A DNA stretch of 64,000 nt from Streptomyces sp. NBC_00237 (GCF_026342435.1 NZ_JAPEMT010000005.1:62001-126000), one strand, 5' to 3'; positions 8,394-17,696 are shown, counted from the first letter of the stretch. Numbers and translations: made by a program. The notes: generated by a model not told the origin, from the letters alone.

Positions 8394-9158
8394 ATGACAG
8401 AAGCAGCAGTGCAGGACAGCGGCAGGGTCGCGCTCATCACCGGCGCCAGCCGGGGCATCGGCTACGGCGTCGCGGAGGCGCTCGTCGCCCGAGGTGACCG
8501 GGTCTGCATCACCGGACGCAACGAGGACGCCCTCAAGGAGGCCGTCGAGAGGCTCGGCCCCGGCCGGGCGATCGGCGTGGCGGGCAAGGCCGCCGACGAG
8601 GAGCACCAGGCCGTCGCGGTCGCGCGCACCATGGAGGCGTTCGGCCGGGTCGACTTCCTGGTCAACAACGCGGGCACCAACCCCGTGTTCGGCTCGATGG
8701 CCGACATGGACCTGAACGTCGCCCGCAAGGTCTACGAGACCAACGTCATCTCGGCGCTCGGATTCGCCCAGCAGACCTGGAAGGCGTGGCAGAGCGCCCA
8801 CGGCGGGGCGATCGTCAACATCGCCTCCGTGGCGGGCGTCTCGGCGTCGCCCTTCGTCGGTGCGTACGGCATGAGCAAGGCCGCGATGATCAACCTGACC
8901 GTCCAGCTCGCCCACGAATTCGCCCCGTTGGTGCGCGTCAACGCGATCGCGCCCGCCGTGGTGAAGACGAAGTTCGCGCGGGCGCTCTACGAGGGCCGCG
9001 AGGAGGAGGCGGCGGCCGCGTACCCGCTGGGGCGGCTCGGCGTGCCCGCCGACATCGGCGGTGCGGCGGCGTTCCTCACCTCCGGGCAGTCCGACTGGAT
9101 CACGGGTCAGACGCTCGTCGTGGACGGCGGCATCTTCCTCAACGCCGGGGTGGGCTGA
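8394..9158 (+). CDS. SDR-family oxidoreductase
   Basis: A 254-residue classical short-chain dehydrogenase with TGASRGIG near residue 15, NNAG near 91, the catalytic Ser in NIASVAG and YGMSK near 157. It ends VVDGGIFLN, as in many sugar or acyl alcohol dehydrogenases. It lies 25 bases after the first SDR and probably shares its mRNA. The two proteins are only modestly alike, so they likely act on different substrates or successive steps rather than being a recent duplication. Confidence 0.9.
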   Translation: MTEAAVQDSGRVALITGASRGIGYGVAEALVARGDRVCITGRNEDALKEAVERLGPGRAIGVAGKAADEEHQAVAVARTMEAFGRVDFLVNNAGTNPVFGSMADMDLNVARKVYETNVISALGFAQQTWKAWQSAHGGAIVNIASVAGVSASPFVGAYGMSKAAMINLTVQLAHEFAPLVRVNAIAPAVVKTKFARALYEGREEEAAAAYPLGRLGVPADIGGAAAFLTSGQSDWITGQTLVVDGGIFLNAGVG

Positions 9159-9160
9159 GG

Positions 9161-9208
9161 CCGGTACGGGGTGCGACCGGTACGGGGTAAGACCGGTGCG
9201 GGGTGAGG
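9161..9208 (+). repeat. Three 16-bp tandem repeats after the SDR pair
   Basis: Units CCGGTACGGGGTGCGA, CCGGTACGGGGTAAGA and CCGGTGCGGGGTGAGG follow directly on the SDR stop. No gene lies in 9159-9369; the rest is the promoter region of the lipoprotein gene. Confidence 0.85.
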
Positions 9209-9369
9209 GAGATTCGGTGAAGACTACCGTTCGGTAACTCCCTACGCACCCGGGAATGTGCGGAATTGAATGTTCCCCCTCCGCCTGCGGCCTGCTGGAC
9301 AACTTCGTTGCTCCGGCGGGCCGTTGCGGTATGGTCTGCCGACCCCACGGCTGATCGAGGAGCGTGCAC

Positions 9370-10959
9370 GTGTTTGACCGGGCCAGGAGTCTGCGGGCGG
9401 CCGCAGCCCTCACGTCCCTATCCCTGCTGACGGGCTGCGGGGTGCTGACCGAGGAAGGTTCCGAGCCGGAACACCGGTTGAGCGTGGGCACGACGAGCAA
9501 ACCGAGCAAGCTGGATCCGGCCGGAGCCTGGGACGGCTCCTGGGAGCTCTACCGCAACGTCTTCCAGACGCTGCTGAGTTACCCGACAGGATCCTCGTCC
9601 CCCACTCCGGACGCCGCGAAGTCCTGCGGCTTCGCCGACACCGCCCACCGTGTCTACGCGTGCACCCTCCAACCGGGGCTGACCTTCTCCGACGGCACCG
9701 CACTCGACGCGGCGGCCGTCCGGCACTCCATCGAGCGCATCGTCAGGATCAATGCCGACGGCGGTCCCAAGGGCCTGCTCAGCAGCCTCCAGACGGTCGA
9801 GACGGAGGGCAAGGACAAGGTCGTCTTCCGGCTCAACAAGCCCGACGCGACCTTCCCGTTCGTCCTGGCCACTCCCGGCATGGCGCTGGTCAGCCCGGGC
9901 GCGTACCCGGCGGGCTCGCTGCGCACCGACAACTCCGTGGTCGGCTCCGGCCCGTACGTCATGAAGGCGTACCGCCCCAAGGGTGCCGACTCCGGCGCGG
10001 ACCTGGAGCGCAACCCCACCTACAAGGGCTTCGCCGACCGCAAGAACGAGGCGGTGACCATCCGCTACTTCGACGACTCCGCGAAGATGGTCAAGGCCCT
10101 CAAGGACAAGCAGATCGACGCGACCTTCCGCGGTCTGACCGCCGAGCAGATCGTCGGCCTCCAGGACCAGTCGAACGGCCCGATCAAGGTCACCGAGTCG
10201 CCCGGCTCCGAGATCCACTACCTGGTCTTCAACCCGAAGGACCGGTACGCCGCCAAGCCCGCCGTCCGCCGGGCCGTCGCCCAACTCGTCGACCGGCCCG
10301 CGCTCGTGGAGAAGGTCTTCAAGGGCACCGCCGAACCGCTGTACTCGATGATCCCGACCGGCATCGCCGGGCACACCACCGACTTCTTCGACACGTACGG
10401 CAGGGCCGACGCCACCGAGGCGAAGCGCATCCTGCGCGCCGCGGGCATCACCGAGCCCGTGCCGCTTGCGTTCTGGTACCCCACCGACCGGTACGGCTCG
10501 GCGACCGCCCTGGAGTTCGCCGAGCTGAAGCGGCAGCTGGAGGCATCGGGGCTGTTCAGGATCACGATCAAGGGCCTGGAGTGGGAGGAGTTCTCCCAGG
10601 GCGTGCAGAAGGGCTCGTTCCCGGTCTTCGGCCGGGGCTGGGCACCGGACTACCCGGACCCGGACAGCTTCGTCTCGCCCTTCGTCGGCGAGAACAACGC
10701 GATCTCCACGCCGTACGTCGTCCCCGAGATCACCGGGAATCTGCTGCCGAAGTCCCGCCGCGAGGTCCGGCGCGACAAGGCCATCGACTACTTCGTCCAG
10801 GCCCAGGACGTCCTGCTGCGCGACGCGCGGCTGCTGCCGCTCTGGCAGGGAAAGATGTACGTCGCCACCCTGGAGGACATCGGCGGGGCCGAGCTGACGC
10901 TCGACCCGCAGACGGTCATGCAGGTGTGGGAGCTGTACCGCAAGACCAGCTGGGACTAG
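9370..10959 (+). CDS. ABC transporter substrate-binding lipoprotein, peptide/opine family 5
   Basis: About 529 residues. A signal peptide with lipobox LLTGC is followed by a family-5 extracellular solute-binding fold: LDPAGAWD, FSDGTALDAAAVRHSIERI near 100, and VGSGPYVM near 195. GTG 9370 is preferred because GAGGAG (9357-9362) sits 7 bases ahead; the GTG at 9364 is only one base from it. It would bind oligopeptides or similar ligands outside the membrane, but no permease or ATPase gene is adjacent, so it must share a transporter encoded elsewhere. Confidence 0.88.
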   Translation: MFDRARSLRAAAALTSLSLLTGCGVLTEEGSEPEHRLSVGTTSKPSKLDPAGAWDGSWELYRNVFQTLLSYPTGSSSPTPDAAKSCGFADTAHRVYACTLQPGLTFSDGTALDAAAVRHSIERIVRINADGGPKGLLSSLQTVETEGKDKVVFRLNKPDATFPFVLATPGMALVSPGAYPAGSLRTDNSVVGSGPYVMKAYRPKGADSGADLERNPTYKGFADRKNEAVTIRYFDDSAKMVKALKDKQIDATFRGLTAEQIVGLQDQSNGPIKVTESPGSEIHYLVFNPKDRYAAKPAVRRAVAQLVDRPALVEKVFKGTAEPLYSMIPTGIAGHTTDFFDTYGRADATEAKRILRAAGITEPVPLAFWYPTDRYGSATALEFAELKRQLEASGLFRITIKGLEWEEFSQGVQKGSFPVFGRGWAPDYPDPDSFVSPFVGENNAISTPYVVPEITGNLLPKSRREVRRDKAIDYFVQAQDVLLRDARLLPLWQGKMYVATLEDIGGAELTLDPQTVMQVWELYRKTSWD

Positions 10960-11055
10960 GAGACGGCGGGGGTGCGTGCGGGCTCCGGGCGGCGTTGTCA
11001 GTGGTGGCCGGTAGGTTCTTCGAGAAGAACGAATCGCTCACCGGAGGTTGTTGAC

Positions 11056-11739
11056 GTGACGGACATCCAGATGCTGCCCGAGTCCTGGCGCGGGGTCCTC
11101 GGCGAGGAGCTGGAGAAGCCCTACTTCAAGGAGCTCATGGAGTTCGTCGAGGCGGAGCGGGCGGCCGGTCCGGTCTACCCGCCGCGCGAGCAGGTCTTCG
11201 CCGCCCTGGAGGCCACCCCGTACGACGAGGTGAAGGTCCTGGTCCTCGGCCAGGACCCCTACCACGGCGAGGGCCAGGGGCACGGGCTGTGCTTCTCGGT
11301 ACGGCCGGGCGTCAAGACGCCGCCCTCGCTGCGCAACATCTACAAGGAGATGCACGAGGAGCTGGGCACCCCGATCCCGGACAACGGCTACCTCATGCCG
11401 TGGGCCGAGCAGGGCGTGCTGCTGCTCAACGCGGTCCTCACCGTCCGCAAGGGCGAGGCGAACTCGCACAAGGGCAAGGGCTGGGAGAAGTTCACCGACG
11501 CGGTGATCCGCGCGGTCGCCGACCGCCCCGACCCGGCGGTCTTCGTGCTGTGGGGGAACTACGCGCAGAAGAAGCTCCCCCTGATCGACGCCGAGCGGCA
11601 CGCCGTGGTCAAGGGCGCGCACCCGTCCCCGCTGTCCGCGAAGAAGTGGTGGGGCTCGCGTCCCTTCACCCAGATCAACGCCGCCGTCGCCGAGCAGGGC
11701 CACACGGCGATCGACTGGACCCTGCCGAACCTGGGCTGA
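11056..11739 (+). CDS. ung: Uracil-DNA glycosylase, family 1
   Basis: A 227-residue protein with the family-1 water-activating motif GQDPYHG (Asp67) and the leucine-loop motif AHPSPLS (His189). It removes uracil from DNA as the first step of base-excision repair. GTG 11056 has a CGGAGG ribosome site 8 bases upstream. Length and motifs are normal for the family. It is a stand-alone gene. Confidence 0.97.
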   Translation: MTDIQMLPESWRGVLGEELEKPYFKELMEFVEAERAAGPVYPPREQVFAALEATPYDEVKVLVLGQDPYHGEGQGHGLCFSVRPGVKTPPSLRNIYKEMHEELGTPIPDNGYLMPWAEQGVLLLNAVLTVRKGEANSHKGKGWEKFTDAVIRAVADRPDPAVFVLWGNYAQKKLPLIDAERHAVVKGAHPSPLSAKKWWGSRPFTQINAAVAEQGHTAIDWTLPNLG

Positions 11740-11812
11740 GCCTGAGCGGGATTGCCGGTGCCTGCGGCTAGCGTCACGGGAACCAGTGAGTGCGGGACCC
11801 GTGGAGGCGGCA

Positions 11813-12286
11813 GTGACGGAGCAGCAGGAGACGTCGGGGGACGCCGTGATGACCCGGATCGGGCAGACGGCGATCCTGCTGCACGCCGGTGACCGGCAGG
11901 AGGCCCGCAGCAGGTTCGAGGCGCTGTGGGAGGAGCTGGGCCCGCAGGGCGACCCGTGGCACCGTTGCATGGCCGCGCACTACCTGGCGGCCGCGCAGGA
12001 CGACCCCCGGGACGAACTGCTGTGGGACCTGCGGGCGTTGGCGGCCGCCGACGGCCGCGACGGCGGCCGGGGAGGGGAGCGGCCGTCGGCGGAACTGCAC
12101 GGGTTCCGCCCTTCTCTGCACCTGGGCCTGGCCGCCGACTACGTGAAGCTGGGCCGCCCGGAGGCGGCCCGCATCCATCTGGGCCGGGCCCGCGCCCTGT
12201 ACGACGCCTTCGCGGAGCAGGGGCACGGGGGGCTGGGAGTGCGGGACGCGATCCGGCGGCTGGAGGCGCGACTGGCGGGGGAGTGA
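11813..12286 (+). CDS. Tetratricopeptide-like helical protein
   Basis: A 157-residue Ala/Leu/Arg-rich helical protein with TPR-like segments, for example AILLHAGDRQEARSRFEALW and LAADYVKLGRPEAARIHL. Such proteins occur widely in Streptomyces and usually act as scaffolds; no enzymatic motif is seen. GTG 11813 follows GTGGAGGCGGCA; a GTG 27 bases upstream is possible but has no ribosome site. Confidence 0.7.
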   Translation: MTEQQETSGDAVMTRIGQTAILLHAGDRQEARSRFEALWEELGPQGDPWHRCMAAHYLAAAQDDPRDELLWDLRALAAADGRDGGRGGERPSAELHGFRPSLHLGLAADYVKLGRPEAARIHLGRARALYDAFAEQGHGGLGVRDAIRRLEARLAGE

Positions 12287-12336
12287 GGAGCCCTCCTCGC
12301 CGCCCCGCCCGTTGCCGCGTCTCCCGTGCGGGGTCT

Positions 12337-12360
12337 CCCGTGCGGGGTCTCCCGCACGGG
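12337..12360. terminator. Bidirectional hairpin between convergent genes
   Basis: CCCGTGCGGG / CCCGCACGGG with a 4-base loop, just before the stop of the minus-strand lipoprotein gene. The left arm belongs to a 14-bp unit (CTCCCGTGCGGGGT) that is tandemly repeated at 12321 and 12335. Confidence 0.6.
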
Positions 12361-12364
12361 GGTC

Positions 12365-12892
12365 TCAACCCCCGTACGTCTCCCGGCAGATGCGCGCCTC
12401 GGGGCTGTTGTGCTTCCAGCCGCCGTAGCCGGTGCCCAGTGCGCAGACGTCGGCCGCGGAGGTGGGGAGCTTCGGCAGGGCGGGCCCCCGGTCCGGCTTG
12501 CGGTCCGGTTTGTGCCGGGGTGCGGGCTGGTGCGGAGCGGGAGGCTCCGGGGCGTCCCGGCGCGCGGGCTTCTTCGGTTGGTCGCGCTCGGCCTTGCGGG
12601 GGGATTCGCCGGTGGCGGGCGGGGCCGCAGCGGGCCCGGGAACGCGCTCGGACGGCAGCAGGGCCGCTTCCAGCACCTCGTGGACGGGAGCCTCGACGAG
12701 CTGGTCGGGGCTGCCGCCGTTCCCGATCAGATGGGGAAGCTGGGGCGCGTGCGGCTGCTGGGCGGCGGGGTACTCGACTGCGGGCGGGCCGGGCCGTCCC
12801 GGCTGCCCGGCCTGTCCGGCGTCGGCGGAGACACAGCCCGACACGGCCGACACGGCGACCCCCACCAGGAGCGTCGCTGCGGTTCTCGTCAC
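12365..12892 (-). CDS. Putative proline-rich secreted lipoprotein
   Basis: About 175 residues. A hydrophobic signal segment ends in the lipobox-like VSGC (near residue 20). A long Pro/Ala/Gln-rich disordered region with a Lys/Arg/Pro-rich stretch follows, then a short Cys-containing C-terminus (DVCALGTGYGGW, ARICRETYGG). I do not recognise a family. The start is uncertain: GTG 12892 or GTG 12910 both give a plausible signal peptide, and neither has a strong ribosome site. Confidence 0.6.
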   Translation of the reverse strand: MTRTAATLLVGVAVSAVSGCVSADAGQAGQPGRPGPPAVEYPAAQQPHAPQLPHLIGNGGSPDQLVEAPVHEVLEAALLPSERVPGPAAAPPATGESPRKAERDQPKKPARRDAPEPPAPHQPAPRHKPDRKPDRGPALPKLPTSAADVCALGTGYGGWKHNSPEARICRETYGG

Positions 12893-13041
12893 GGTTCTTG
12901 TTCGGTGCACCCGCGCAACTCTGCTGATCGCGGTCCCCGTTGGGGAAGCCAGGAGCCCGATTTTGCCCCACACGAGTGAAGCGCGGGCCACGTGCTTACG
13001 CAGCGTACGAACAGTCCCCTAGGCGGCGTACGAACAGTCAC

Positions 13042-13653
13042 CTACGCGGCGCCTCCCGGCCCCAGCATCCCGCGCAGCAGCTCGTCGAACCCGGTGCGCA
13101 GCTCCGCCCGCGTCGGCACGGCCGCGTGGTAGGAGCCCGCCGCGCAGGAGTACATCAGCCCCTCCACCCACGCGACCAGCGACAGCGCGTGCCGCTCGGG
13201 CTCCTGGGACCCGGCGGCCGTCATCATCGCGACCAGCGGCGCCCGGAACCCCGTCCGCCCCGTCGCGTCGTAGAACTCCCGCAGCTCGGGCCTGCGGGTG
13301 GCTTCGAGGCCCAGTTCGTACCGGGCGATCAGCAGCGAACGGTGCTCGGTCAGGTACCGGTGCAGGACCCGCGCGAGCAAATCCACCAGTTGGCCGAGGT
13401 CGGGGGCCGCTCCCGGACCGGGGAGCGAGCGGAGCCCCAGCGCCTCCCCCTCCACCACGGCCAGTCGCCGCACCGCCAGCTCCAGCAGGGCCTGACGGGT
13501 GCGGGCGCAGTTGGAGGTGGAGCCCTGCGGCAGGCCCGCCGTCTCGTCCACGGCCCGATGGGTGAGCCCGCGCATGCCGCGCTCGACCAGGAGCTTCAGG
13601 GCGGCGTCGGCGATGCGCTCGGTGCGCGAGGCGGCTGCGGTGCGTGCGTTCAT
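13042..13653 (-). CDS. TetR-family repressor
   Basis: A 203-residue protein with an N-terminal TetR helix-turn-helix (RIADAALKLLVERGMRGLTHRAVDETAGLPQGS, residues 13-45; quoted only as landmarks) and an all-helical ligand domain. It is divergent from an FAD monooxygenase gene 78 bases away. The gap holds two ACTACA-N2-TGTAGT palindromes that should be its operators, giving repression of the monooxygenase and of itself, relieved by a small aromatic or related ligand. The ligand is unknown. Confidence 0.9.
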   Translation of the reverse strand: MNARTAAASRTERIADAALKLLVERGMRGLTHRAVDETAGLPQGSTSNCARTRQALLELAVRRLAVVEGEALGLRSLPGPGAAPDLGQLVDLLARVLHRYLTEHRSLLIARYELGLEATRRPELREFYDATGRTGFRAPLVAMMTAAGSQEPERHALSLVAWVEGLMYSCAAGSYHAAVPTRAELRTGFDELLRGMLGPGGAA

Positions 13654-13673
13654 GTGCCCAATCTACCGGGCTC

Positions 13674-13687
13674 ACTACATGTGTAGT
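13674..13687. promoter_or_regulatory. Operator 1, ACTACATGTGTAGT
   Basis: Perfect 6-bp arms (ACTACA/TGTAGT) around two bases, in the TetR-monooxygenase intergenic gap. A second copy starts 29 bp further on. Confidence 0.8.
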
Positions 13688-13702
13688 AGCGTGCCAGACG
13701 TC

Positions 13703-13716
13703 ACTACAGATGTAGT
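13703..13716. promoter_or_regulatory. Operator 2, ACTACAGATGTAGT
   Basis: Same arms as operator 1 with centre GA. It lies just ahead of the AGGAGG ribosome site of the monooxygenase, so binding would block its transcription. Confidence 0.8.
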
Positions 13717-13731
13717 CACCCAGGAGGCGTC

Positions 13732-14997
13732 ATGTCCGAGCAGCCCCAGACCTCGTCCCAGCCCCTGCCGCAGAGCGCGACCGAGCGCCGCGCCGTCGTC
13801 GTCGGCAGCGGAATCGGCGGCCTCACCGCCGCCGTCGCCCTGCACCGGCGCGGCTGGCAGGTCACCGTCCTGGAACGGGCGGCCTCCCTGGACCCGGTCG
13901 GCGCCGGGATCGGTCTGGCCCCCAACTCCCTGCGCGCCCTCGACGTCATCGGCCTCGGCGAGACCGTCCGCGACCTCGCCGCCTGGCAGGGCGAGGGCGG
14001 TCTGCGCGCGCCGAACGGCCGCTGGCTGTCCCGTACCGACAGCGCCGCCGCGGTCGAACGCTTCGGCGGCCCGCTGGTCCTGCTGCACCGCGCCACCCTC
14101 GTGGACGTCCTGCTCTCCGGACTGCCCGATGGCGTCGTCCGCACCGGCGCCGCCGCATCGCTCGTGGACGCGGGCGAGCCCGGCGGACGCCCCGCCGTGG
14201 TCCGTACGGAAGAGGGCGACGACGGCGACGACATCGAGGCGGACCTCGTCATCGGGGCCGACGGCGTGCGGTCGGGGGTGCGCGGCGTCCTCTTCCCCGG
14301 GCACCCGGGAGCCGTCTACGCCGGGTTCACCACCTGGCGCGTCGTCGTCCCCGCGCCCGCCGAGCCCTTCGCGCCGCACGAGACCTGGGGACGCGGCAGG
14401 CTCTGGGGCAGCCAGCCGCTCAAGGACGGCCGGATCTACGCCTACGCCGCCGCCCACGCGCCCGCCGGGGACCGCTCCGCCGACGGCGAGAAGGCGGAAG
14501 TGCTGCGCCGCTTCGGCGACTGGCACCACCCCGTGCCGCAGATCATCGCCGCCGCCGACGCCCCGTTCCTGCGGCACGACGTCTTCCACATGAGCACCCC
14601 GCTGGACACCTTCCACCGGGGCCGCACCGTCCTCGTCGGCGACGCCGCCCACGCCATGTGCCCGACCATGGGCCAGGGCGGCAACCAAGCCATCGAGGAC
14701 GGCGTCGTCCTCGGCCACCACCTGGACCCCGCGGCGGACCTCGGCGCGGGGCTGGCCGCCTTCACCGCCGACCGGCTGCCCCGTACGACCGGCATCGTCG
14801 CCAAGTCCGCGAGGATCGCCCAGCTGGCCATGCTGGACAGCGCCCCCGCCGTGGCGGTCCGCGACGCCGTGCTCCGGCTGGCGAGCCTGGGGCCCTCCGC
14901 GCTCGCCCTGCGGGCCTTCGACGGAGTCTGCGACTGGCGGCCGCCGCAGCGCACGTATGCTGCCCGGACACCCGTTCACCAGGCACAACAGTCCTAG
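13732..14997 (+). CDS. FAD-dependent monooxygenase
   Basis: A 421-residue flavoprotein hydroxylase of the PHBH/UbiH type. It has the FAD motif GSGIGG (near residue 24), the second FAD/NADPH motif VIGADGVRS (near 170) and the ribityl motif GDAAHAMCPTMGQGG (near 303). It would hydroxylate an aromatic or related compound using NAD(P)H and oxygen. ATG 13732 follows CCAGGAGGCGTC. Its control by the divergent TetR gene suggests a catabolic or detoxification role induced by its own substrate. Confidence 0.92.
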   Translation: MSEQPQTSSQPLPQSATERRAVVVGSGIGGLTAAVALHRRGWQVTVLERAASLDPVGAGIGLAPNSLRALDVIGLGETVRDLAAWQGEGGLRAPNGRWLSRTDSAAAVERFGGPLVLLHRATLVDVLLSGLPDGVVRTGAAASLVDAGEPGGRPAVVRTEEGDDGDDIEADLVIGADGVRSGVRGVLFPGHPGAVYAGFTTWRVVVPAPAEPFAPHETWGRGRLWGSQPLKDGRIYAYAAAHAPAGDRSADGEKAEVLRRFGDWHHPVPQIIAAADAPFLRHDVFHMSTPLDTFHRGRTVLVGDAAHAMCPTMGQGGNQAIEDGVVLGHHLDPAADLGAGLAAFTADRLPRTTGIVAKSARIAQLAMLDSAPAVAVRDAVLRLASLGPSALALRAFDGVCDWRPPQRTYAARTPVHQAQQS

Positions 14998-15017
14998 CGG
15001 CACAGAGGGAGACCCCC

Positions 15018-15923
15018 GTGAAGATCGGCGTCATCGGCCTCGGCGACATCGCGCAGAAGGCGTACCTGCCCGTCTTCGCGACCCTTCCGGGGGTCGAGAT
15101 CCACCTCCAGACCCGTACGCCCGCCAAGCTGGCCCAGGTCGCGGAGACCCACCGCGTCCCCACCGACCGGACCCACACCACGCTCGACGGGCTCCTCGCG
15201 CAGGGTCTGGACGCCGCGTTCGTGCACGCCTCCACGTCCGCGCACCCCGAGCTGGTCACGGCACTGCTCGATGCGGGCGTCCCCACGTACGTCGACAAGC
15301 CCCTCGCCTACGAACTGGCCGACTCCGTACGGCTGGTGGAGCTGGCCGAGGCGCGCGGCGTCAGCCTCGCCGTCGGCTTCAACCGGCGCCTGGCCCCCGG
15401 CTACGCGCAGTGCGTCGAGCACCCGCGCGAGCTGATCCTGATGCAGAAGAACCGGGTCGGCCTGCCCGAGGACGCGCGGACCTTCGTCCTCGACGACTTC
15501 ATCCACGTCGTGGACACGCTGCGCTTCCTGGCCCCCGGCGAGATCGACCACGTCGACGTGCGCACGCGCACGGTCGAAGGACTGCTGCACCACGTCGTGC
15601 TCCAGCTCTCCGGTGACGGCTTCACCGCCATCGGCACGATGAACCGGATGTCGGGCTCCACCGAGGAGATCCTCGAAGTGTCCGGCCAGGACACCAAGCG
15701 GCAGGTCGTGAACCTCGCCGAGATCATCGACCACAAGGGCCAGCCGAGCGTCCGCCGCCGGGGCGACTGGGTGCCGGTCGCCCGCCAGCGCGGCATCGAG
15801 CAGGCCGTCACCGGCTTCCTCGACGCCGTACGCGCCGGAAAGCTGATCAGCGCCCGGGACGCGCTGGCGACCCACGAGCTGTGCGAGCGCGTGGTACGGA
15901 CGGCGCGGGAGCAGGCTTCCTGA
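15018..15923 (+). CDS. Gfo/Idh/MocA-family oxidoreductase
   Basis: A 301-residue protein with an N-terminal Rossmann fold (GVIGLGDIAQKAYLPV from residue 3), the typical VDKPLAYE stretch near 95 (the EKP-like lysine is present as DKP) and the C-terminal alpha/beta domain. GTG 15018 follows AGAGGGAGA. Family members act on sugars, inositol or biliverdin-like substrates with NAD(P); the substrate here is unknown. Its last 77 bases overlap the 3' end of the convergent lnt gene. Confidence 0.85.
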   Translation: MKIGVIGLGDIAQKAYLPVFATLPGVEIHLQTRTPAKLAQVAETHRVPTDRTHTTLDGLLAQGLDAAFVHASTSAHPELVTALLDAGVPTYVDKPLAYELADSVRLVELAEARGVSLAVGFNRRLAPGYAQCVEHPRELILMQKNRVGLPEDARTFVLDDFIHVVDTLRFLAPGEIDHVDVRTRTVEGLLHHVVLQLSGDGFTAIGTMNRMSGSTEEILEVSGQDTKRQVVNLAEIIDHKGQPSVRRRGDWVPVARQRGIEQAVTGFLDAVRAGKLISARDALATHELCERVVRTAREQAS

Positions 15924-17610
15924 GGTTCCGTACGCCCTCGGCGGCGAGCAGCAGCGCGAGGACGGCCATCGCCAGGTGGAGGGCCCAGTCGCCGTACCTC
16001 ACGTACGGGGTGACGCCACGCGCGAGCGGTACGTCGTAGACGGCGGCGGCGCTTTGGTCGGTGCCCAGCGGCGAGCCGATCCGGCGGCCGTCGGGCCCGT
16101 ACACGCTGCTCACCCCGGTGAGGGTGGCGTGCACCATGGGGCGGCCCGTCTCGGCGGCGCGCAGTGCGGCGAGCGTCGCGTGCTGCTCGGGGGCCCAGCT
16201 CTCCTGGAAGGTGGACGTCGCGGACTGCGCGATCAGCAGGCCCGCGCCGTCCCTGACCAGACGGCGGCTCATGTCGGGGAACGCCGACTCGAAGCAGACC
16301 AGCGGGCCCAGCCGCAGCCCGTTCGGCAGGGGCATGACGACGGGCGCGGTGCCCCGCATCCGGTCCTCGCCCGCGGCCTTGCCGACGGACGTCGCCCAGC
16401 CGAGCAGGGCGCGCGCCGGAACGTACTCGCCGAACGGGACGAGCCGCATCTTGTCGTAGCGCGCCCCCGTCGGCCCCCGGGGCCCCACCAGCACCGACGA
16501 CTTGAAGATGCCGGGCCGGTCGGAACGGCGCGCGTCCACGTTGACGAGAACGTCCGCGCCGACCGTCCGCGCCAGCGCGGTGATCCGGTCCGCCACGTCG
16601 GGCCGGGCCAGCAGGTCCGTACCGACGCTGCTCTCGCCCCAGACCACCAGGTCCACGCGCTGCCCGGCGAGCGTACGGGTCAACTCCTCGCCTCGTGCGA
16701 GGCGTTGCTCGGTGCTGCCGATGCCGTCGAAGATCCCGGGCTGTACGACGGCGACGCGGGCGACGTGGCCGGCCGCCGCCGGGCGGGGCGCCCAGAGCCA
16801 GGCGGCCCCGCCGAGGACGGCGCAGACGAGGAGGGCGGAGAGGGCCGGGACGCGGGCGTACGGCAGCGCCAGCAGAACCACGACGCCGGTGTTCACGGCC
16901 ACGACCAGCAGCGTCACCAGCCAGACCCCGCCGAGCGAGGCCAGCCGGAGCGCGGGAGTCACGTCCCACTGCGAGGAGCCCAGCAGCCCCCAGGGCCCGC
17001 CAAGCCCCTCCCAGGAGCGGGCCAGCTCCACCATCAGCCACCCGGACGGCAGTACGGCGACGGCGGCCAGGGCACGGGGGACGGTCGGTCTGCCGCCCAG
17101 GACCGCGCGGACGAGGACGCCCCACGGCAGCCACAGCAGCCCCAGCAGTGCGGCGAGCACCACGATGAACACGTGCAGGCTCGGCATCAGCCAGTGGTGC
17201 ACCGCGACGACGAAGCCGACCCCGCCGAGCCACCCCTCCAGCGCGGCCCGCCGGCCGGTCGGCGCGGAGCGCAACAGGAGCATCCAGGGCACGAGGGCCG
17301 CGTACGCGAACCACCACAGCCCGGGTGCGGGAAAGGCGAACACGGGCAGGGCCCCGGCGAGGAGGGCGGCGAGGGCGCGGCGGCGGGGGGTGAGCCGGGG
17401 GGCGCGGGCTCGTCTCCGTGCCTTCGGCCCGGTGTCCTTACGGTCGAGGGCGTGTGCCTCGGCAGCAGCCACGTCCGTACGCACCGGGCCCACCGTGTCT
17501 ACCGGACGTCCAGGGCCCCCTCGGCCCCTTCGGCCCACGTCGGATCCGCCGCCCGCGTCGCCCTGTCGCAGGCGACCTGGGCGCATGCCCGACACCCAGT
17601 GCCTCGGCAT
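15847..17610 (-). CDS. lnt: Apolipoprotein N-acyltransferase
   Basis: About 587 residues. Roughly 60 charged residues lead into several membrane segments and a nitrilase-fold domain. The Lnt catalytic triad is visible: Glu in VWGESSV, Lys in YDKMRLVPFGEY and Cys in LVCFESAF. It transfers an acyl chain to the N-terminal cysteine of lipoproteins on the outer face of the membrane. ATG 17610 is chosen because GAGGAGG lies 6-7 bases upstream; six more codons are open beyond it. The many lipobox proteins in this window would be its substrates. A 77-bp convergent overlap with the Gfo/Idh gene is notable. Confidence 0.92.
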   Translation of the reverse strand: MPRHWVSGMRPGRLRQGDAGGGSDVGRRGRGGPGRPVDTVGPVRTDVAAAEAHALDRKDTGPKARRRARAPRLTPRRRALAALLAGALPVFAFPAPGLWWFAYAALVPWMLLLRSAPTGRRAALEGWLGGVGFVVAVHHWLMPSLHVFIVVLAALLGLLWLPWGVLVRAVLGGRPTVPRALAAVAVLPSGWLMVELARSWEGLGGPWGLLGSSQWDVTPALRLASLGGVWLVTLLVVAVNTGVVVLLALPYARVPALSALLVCAVLGGAAWLWAPRPAAAGHVARVAVVQPGIFDGIGSTEQRLARGEELTRTLAGQRVDLVVWGESSVGTDLLARPDVADRITALARTVGADVLVNVDARRSDRPGIFKSSVLVGPRGPTGARYDKMRLVPFGEYVPARALLGWATSVGKAAGEDRMRGTAPVVMPLPNGLRLGPLVCFESAFPDMSRRLVRDGAGLLIAQSATSTFQESWAPEQHATLAALRAAETGRPMVHATLTGVSSVYGPDGRRIGSPLGTDQSAAAVYDVPLARGVTPYVRYGDWALHLAMAVLALLLAAEGVRNLRKPAPAPSVPRARTARGSPARPGR

Positions 17611-17696
17611 CCCGCGCCTCCTCACCACCGGAGTGATGACCCCAGTGTGGGGGAGCGGGGCAGAGGGGGACAGTGGGCGTCAGGCGACGGCGGGCG

